Shown: piece after piece, positions 5,004-7,152 of the stretch
How the letters are laid out: each line of letters opens with the position of its first letter
Numbering within the stretch: the stretch's first letter is position 1
Program-made: the position numbers and the translations under genes
Notes under the pieces: generated by a model
The model's input: only the letters and a program-made list of their open reading frames with translations
What the model was told of the DNA's origin: nothing
Databases searched by the model: none
Assembly (NCBI GenBank): GCA_025351675.1
Contig: JANXVK010000298.1
Span: 1-7,152, forward strand
DNA: 7,152 bases
From: Rhizobacter sp.
GTDB taxonomy: Bacteria; Pseudomonadota; Gammaproteobacteria; Burkholderiales; Burkholderiaceae_C
Direction of reading: 5' to 3'

Positions 5004-6145
5004 TCAGTCCAGCGTGATGCGCAGCACCTGCCCGCCATCCGGGAACGCGCCCTGAATCGGGCCGGGCACGATACCGAAGTTCGTCACATAGGCAGCGCCG
5101 TCGGGGCCGATCGCCAAGCCGCCCGGGTAGAACAGCCCGGCGTAGACGACCGTGTGTGCACCGTTCGCCTCGACGCGGATCAGCCTGCCCGGCCCCTTCA
5201 GCGGCGGCCCGCCGGGGCCGGCAAAGCCGTCGCCGATCTGCAGCACATAGAGCGTGCCGCGCACGTCGAAGGCCAGCCCGGCGATGTTCGTGAAGCCGCT
5301 CGCGTGAACCTGCGCGACGCCGCCCTGAGGCGGAATGCGGTAGACGTTCGCCGCGCCGACCGGAAACGGGAAGCCGGTCAGCTGGCCGGCGTACAGCCAG
5401 CCGTCCGGCCCCTGGGCCACGCTGGTCGGCACGGCCTGCATCGGGATGTTGGTGCCCGCCGGCAAGCCCAGGAAGGGCGGTGCCGGCACCAGGCGCGGTG
5501 GGAACACCGCCAGCGTGCTGATGGCACCGTTCGCGGCGACCTCGAACAGCGCGTTCGCACCGGCATCCGCGACGACATGGCGCGACGGCAGCGCGACGAT
5601 GCCGAACGGGTTGCTGTCGTTGCCGCCGGTGACCGGGTTGTTGGCCTGCTCGAAGGCCGCGACATCCGCGCCAGCCTTCCAGCGGCCCGCGACATTCACC
5701 TGCAGCGTGCTCCCGAGCAGCGCCGCCTTCGCGCCCAGCCCCTGGCGCGCCGATCCCGCCGCGCCCAGCCCGATCGCGAGCTGGCCGTTGCCGGTGCCGA
5801 CGAACGAGATCGCGTGCGGGCCGATCGCGCCGAAGCCGCCGGCCGCCGCCAGCGATGGCAGCCCGCCGATCACCCGACCGGCGCACTCGCGCCGGTCGGG
5901 TCGACCCGGGTCAACGCCCCGGTCTCGCCATAGCAGGCGGTCTGCCCATCGCCCAGCACGGTGCAGACGCCGTTGCCGCCACTGCCGGCCTCGGCGACAA
6001 ACAGCTGGCCGTTGGGCGCGAAGCCCAAACCGCGCGGGTTGCTCAGGCCGCGCGCGATCACGTCGACCTGCGGTGCCGCCTGCGCGCACGCGGCGCCCAG
6101 CAGGCCCAGCGCAAGCGCGCTGCGAAACAGTCTCGGGAGGGTCAT
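5004..6145 (-). pseudogene. ScyD/ScyE-family secreted protein, interrupted by a single-base frameshift
   Basis: Two overlapping frames together give one ScyD/ScyE-family protein of about 380 residues. The family has NHL/SMP-30-like beta-propeller repeats and is named after scytonemin-cluster proteins; outside that pathway its role is unknown. Part one (6145 to 5870, 91 residues) has a signal peptide MTLPRLFRSALALGLLGAACAQA and the conserved GLSNPRGLGFAPNGQLFVAEAG and ACYGETGALTRVD, then hits TGA at 5870-5872. Part two continues in another frame (RVIGGLPSLA, GPHAISFVGTGNGQLAIGLG, NNPVTGGNDSNPFGIVALP, AISTLAVFP, PTSVAQGPDGWLYAGQLTGFPFPVGAANVYRI, GFTNIAGLAFD, GPGRLIRVEANGAHTVVYAGL, PGGLAIGPDGAAYVTNFG) to TGA at 5004. 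Nothing conserved seems missing at the join; one base added before GGGTGATC restores a single frame. The start is chosen for AAGGAG 7 nt before the ATG at 6145. The intact remainder suggests a very recent mutation or a sequencing/assembly error in a GC hairpin. Confidence 0.85.
5872..5901. repeat. Perfect 13-bp hairpin at the frameshift point
   Basis: Arms 5872-5884 (ACCCGACCGGCGC) and 5889-5901 are exact inverted complements around a 4-nt loop (ACTC). On the coding (minus) strand the hairpin spans codons VDPTGASAPVG and its last base is the T of the premature TGA. Such GC-rich stems cause polymerase slippage and sequencing compressions, so it is the likely cause of the frame change, real or artefactual. 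Confidence 0.8.
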
Positions 6146-6303
6146 GGCATGTCTCCTTGGCACAGATGTTCAGGCAGCCGCCTGGGGGACGGAATTCTGA
6201 GTCTTTGCGCCATCCGTGCGTGCGTTCAAACCAGGGGTACCAACGCGGGCGGCGCGGATGCGCGATCATGCGTGCTGACCGACCCACCGAGAGGCAAGCA
6301 ACC
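6146..6303. promoter_or_regulatory. Divergent intergenic region between the ScyD/ScyE-family and DUF427 genes
   Basis: This 158-bp gap should carry promoters for both genes since they are transcribed away from each other. I see the Shine-Dalgarno sites (AAGGAG on the minus strand at 6153-6158; GAGAGG upstream of the ATG at 6304) but no convincing -35/-10 pair, operator palindrome or RNA structure. Confidence 0.3.
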
Positions 6304-6582
6304 ATGAAGGCAAGCTGGAACGACGTGACGATCGCCGAGAGCGACGACACCGTGATCGTCGAGGGCAACCACTATTTCCCCGAGAGCAGCCTGAAGCGCG
6401 AGTACGTGAGCTTCAGCAACCACCGCAGCAGCTGCCCGTGGAAGGGGCAGGCGTACTACTACAGCCTGTTCGTCGGCGGCGAGATGAACGAGAACGCGGT
6501 GTGGTACTACCCCGAGCCGAGCGAAGCGGCGAAAGAGATCAAGGGCCGCGTCGCGTTCTGGAAGGGCGTGAAGGTGGCGTGA
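6304..6582 (+). CDS. DUF427 domain-containing protein (small cytoplasmic protein of unknown function)
   Basis: A 92-residue protein that is essentially one DUF427 (PF04248) domain from end to end. Family hallmarks are all present: VTIAESDDTVIVEGNHYFP at the N-terminus, the SSCPWKGQAYYYSL motif with Cys44-Pro-Trp-Lys-Gly, and NENAVWYYPEPSEAAKEIKGRVAFWKGVKV at the C-terminus. Length is typical for single-domain members. There is no signal peptide or membrane segment. A GAGG lies 9 nt before the ATG. The biochemical role of the family is not established; invariant aromatic and Cys residues suggest a small binding fold. It stands alone on the plus strand, between a divergent and a convergent neighbour, so it is probably monocistronic. 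Confidence 0.95.
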   Translation: MKASWNDVTIAESDDTVIVEGNHYFPESSLKREYVSFSNHRSSCPWKGQAYYYSLFVGGEMNENAVWYYPEPSEAAKEIKGRVAFWKGVKVA

Positions 6583-6583
6583 C

Positions 6584-6596
6584 GCGCCGTCGGCGC
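6584..6596. terminator. Small GC hairpin between convergent DUF427 and bactofilin genes
   Basis: GCGCC-GTC-GGCGC fills nearly all of the 16 bp separating the two stop codons. It could help end transcription from either side, but the stem is only 5 bp and no T-tract follows, so this is a weak call. Confidence 0.25.
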
Positions 6597-6598
6597 CC

Positions 6599-7033
6599 TT
6601 AGGCGCTGCTCGCCTTGTCCGCGGCCAGTTCCACCACGTTGTCCGTCGCGGGTCGACTCTCCGCCTTGAGCAGCTGCCCCCGGACCGACGCGCCGACGTC
6701 CATTTGCAGGTGCTCGTAGCGAATCGTTCCGCGCACCCGCGAGTTCGACTGCAGCTCCAGGAAGTGCTCGATGTCCAGGTCGCCGATGACGGTGCCGTTG
6801 ATGACTGCGTCGCCGCAGTTCACGCTGCCCTCGATGTGACCCTTTTCGGACAGCACCAGCAGTGCGCGGGTCTGGCCGTCCACGGCGCGCGCGATCACAT
6901 TGCCCTTGATGCGGCCATCGACTCGGATGCCGCTGGAGAAGTAGACGTCTCCGGCGATCTCGACGTCTTCGGCGATCAGGCTGGACAGCTTGGTCACCTC
7001 GATGAACGGGCGCTTCTTTCGCTTCGCGAACAT
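6599..7033 (-). CDS. Bactofilin (polymer-forming cytoskeletal protein)
   Basis: A 144-residue bactofilin, typical length. Bactofilins polymerise without nucleotide into membrane-associated filaments that act as scaffolds for cell-wall enzymes and polarity factors. The N-terminus (MFAKRKKRPFIEVTKL) is short and basic, as in membrane-targeting tails of the family. Residues about 18-122 form the right-handed beta-helix core, with the periodic pattern LIAEDVEIAGDVYFSSGIRVDGRIKGNV ... LLVLSEKGHIEGSVNCGDAVINGTVIGDLDIEHFLELQSNSRVRGTIRYEHLQMDVGASVRGQL. The C-terminus (123-144) is a short Ala-rich disordered tail. The ATG at 7033 is chosen over an in-frame upstream start (7117) because the upstream codons overlap the preceding gene and the Met-Phe start matches bactofilins; a GGGAG lies about 10 nt before it. 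It follows the previous gene by 32 nt, so co-transcription is likely. Confidence 0.94.
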   Translation of the reverse strand: MFAKRKKRPFIEVTKLSSLIAEDVEIAGDVYFSSGIRVDGRIKGNVIARAVDGQTRALLVLSEKGHIEGSVNCGDAVINGTVIGDLDIEHFLELQSNSRVRGTIRYEHLQMDVGASVRGQLLKAESRPATDNVVELAADKASSA

Positions 7034-7050
7034 GATTCTCGATCTCCCGA

Positions 7051-7066
7051 GGCGGCGCCTGCCGCC
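7051..7066 (-). other. Short hairpin in the gap before the bactofilin gene
   Basis: GGCGGC, 4-nt loop, GCCGCC: a 6-bp perfect stem directly after the upstream stop codon and before the bactofilin Shine-Dalgarno. It may tune relative expression of the two genes or be incidental in high-GC DNA. Confidence 0.3.
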
Positions 7067-7152
7067 TAGTGTTTGCCGCTGCTGGCCTTGCGAAAGAACG
7101 TGACTTCTTCCTGGCATTCGCGCAGCTGTCGGTTGAGCACGCCGATCTGGCG
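7066..7152 (-). CDS. C-terminal end of an unidentified protein with a coiled-coil-like tail, upstream of bactofilin
   Basis: Only the last 28 codons before a TAG (7066-7068) lie in the window: RQIGVLNRQLRECQEEVTFF followed by RKASSGKH. The spacing of V, L, L and the Gln/Glu/Arg richness suggest the end of a coiled coil plus a short polar tail. The frame was chosen because it is open to the edge and ends 32 nt before the bactofilin start in the same direction. Bactofilin genes are often preceded by a partner such as an M23 peptidase or a small coiled-coil/membrane protein; which one this is cannot be decided from 28 residues. Confidence 0.6.
   Translation of the reverse strand, partial: RQIGVLNRQLRECQEEVTFFRKASSGKH

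Noticed and set aside
6146..6368. Upstream extension of the second ScyD/ScyE frame to an ATG at 6368
   Set aside because: The extension is antisense to the DUF427 gene and out of frame with the conserved N-terminal half of the protein; the true N-terminus is in the other frame from 6145 with a signal peptide and strong Shine-Dalgarno.

Overview
The window is a high-GC, densely coded stretch of bacterial chromosome. Gene content and codon style fit a betaproteobacterium, probably Burkholderiales of the Leptothrix/Rubrivivax/Rhizobacter sort: a NodT-type outer membrane efflux lipoprotein followed by its periplasmic adaptor, a YafY-like WYL regulator, a ScyD/ScyE-family protein, a DUF427 protein and a bactofilin. 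The taxonomic guess is inference from style; no rRNA or other marker gene is present.

Layout. (1) Positions 1-2304, minus strand: the start of a tripartite efflux operon. The outer membrane factor lipoprotein comes first, then the HlyD/AcrA-type adaptor, joined by an ATGA stop/start overlap. The adaptor runs off the left edge, and the inner-membrane pump is expected beyond it. (2) 2305-2539: non-coding, with two hairpins behind the next gene and the presumed efflux promoter. (3) 2540-4952: a two-gene divergent cassette. On the minus strand is an unrecognised 409-residue protein with a degenerate HNH-like motif. On the plus strand is a 340-residue HTH-WYL-type regulator. The gap between them carries two copies of a palindromic site (core GCTCA-N5-TGAGC) arranged as a near-perfect inverted repeat, the best regulatory signal in the window. 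(4) 4921-5003: a cluster of GC-rich palindromes and a 17-bp direct repeat between convergent genes. (5) 5004-6145, minus: a secreted ScyD/ScyE-family NHL/beta-propeller-like protein, broken by a one-base frameshift exactly at a perfect 13-bp hairpin. (6) 6304-6582, plus: a small DUF427 protein. (7) 6599-7152, minus: a bactofilin, preceded by the last 28 codons of a gene with a coiled-coil-like tail.

The most interesting part is region 3. The regulator and the unknown protein look like a self-contained unit with a shared, probably autoregulated promoter and palindromic elements at both outer ends. WYL regulators of this architecture control several phage-defence and DNA-stress loci, so a defence or DNA-damage role is a reasonable hypothesis, but the sequence does not prove it. 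The rest is recognisable housekeeping or accessory content.
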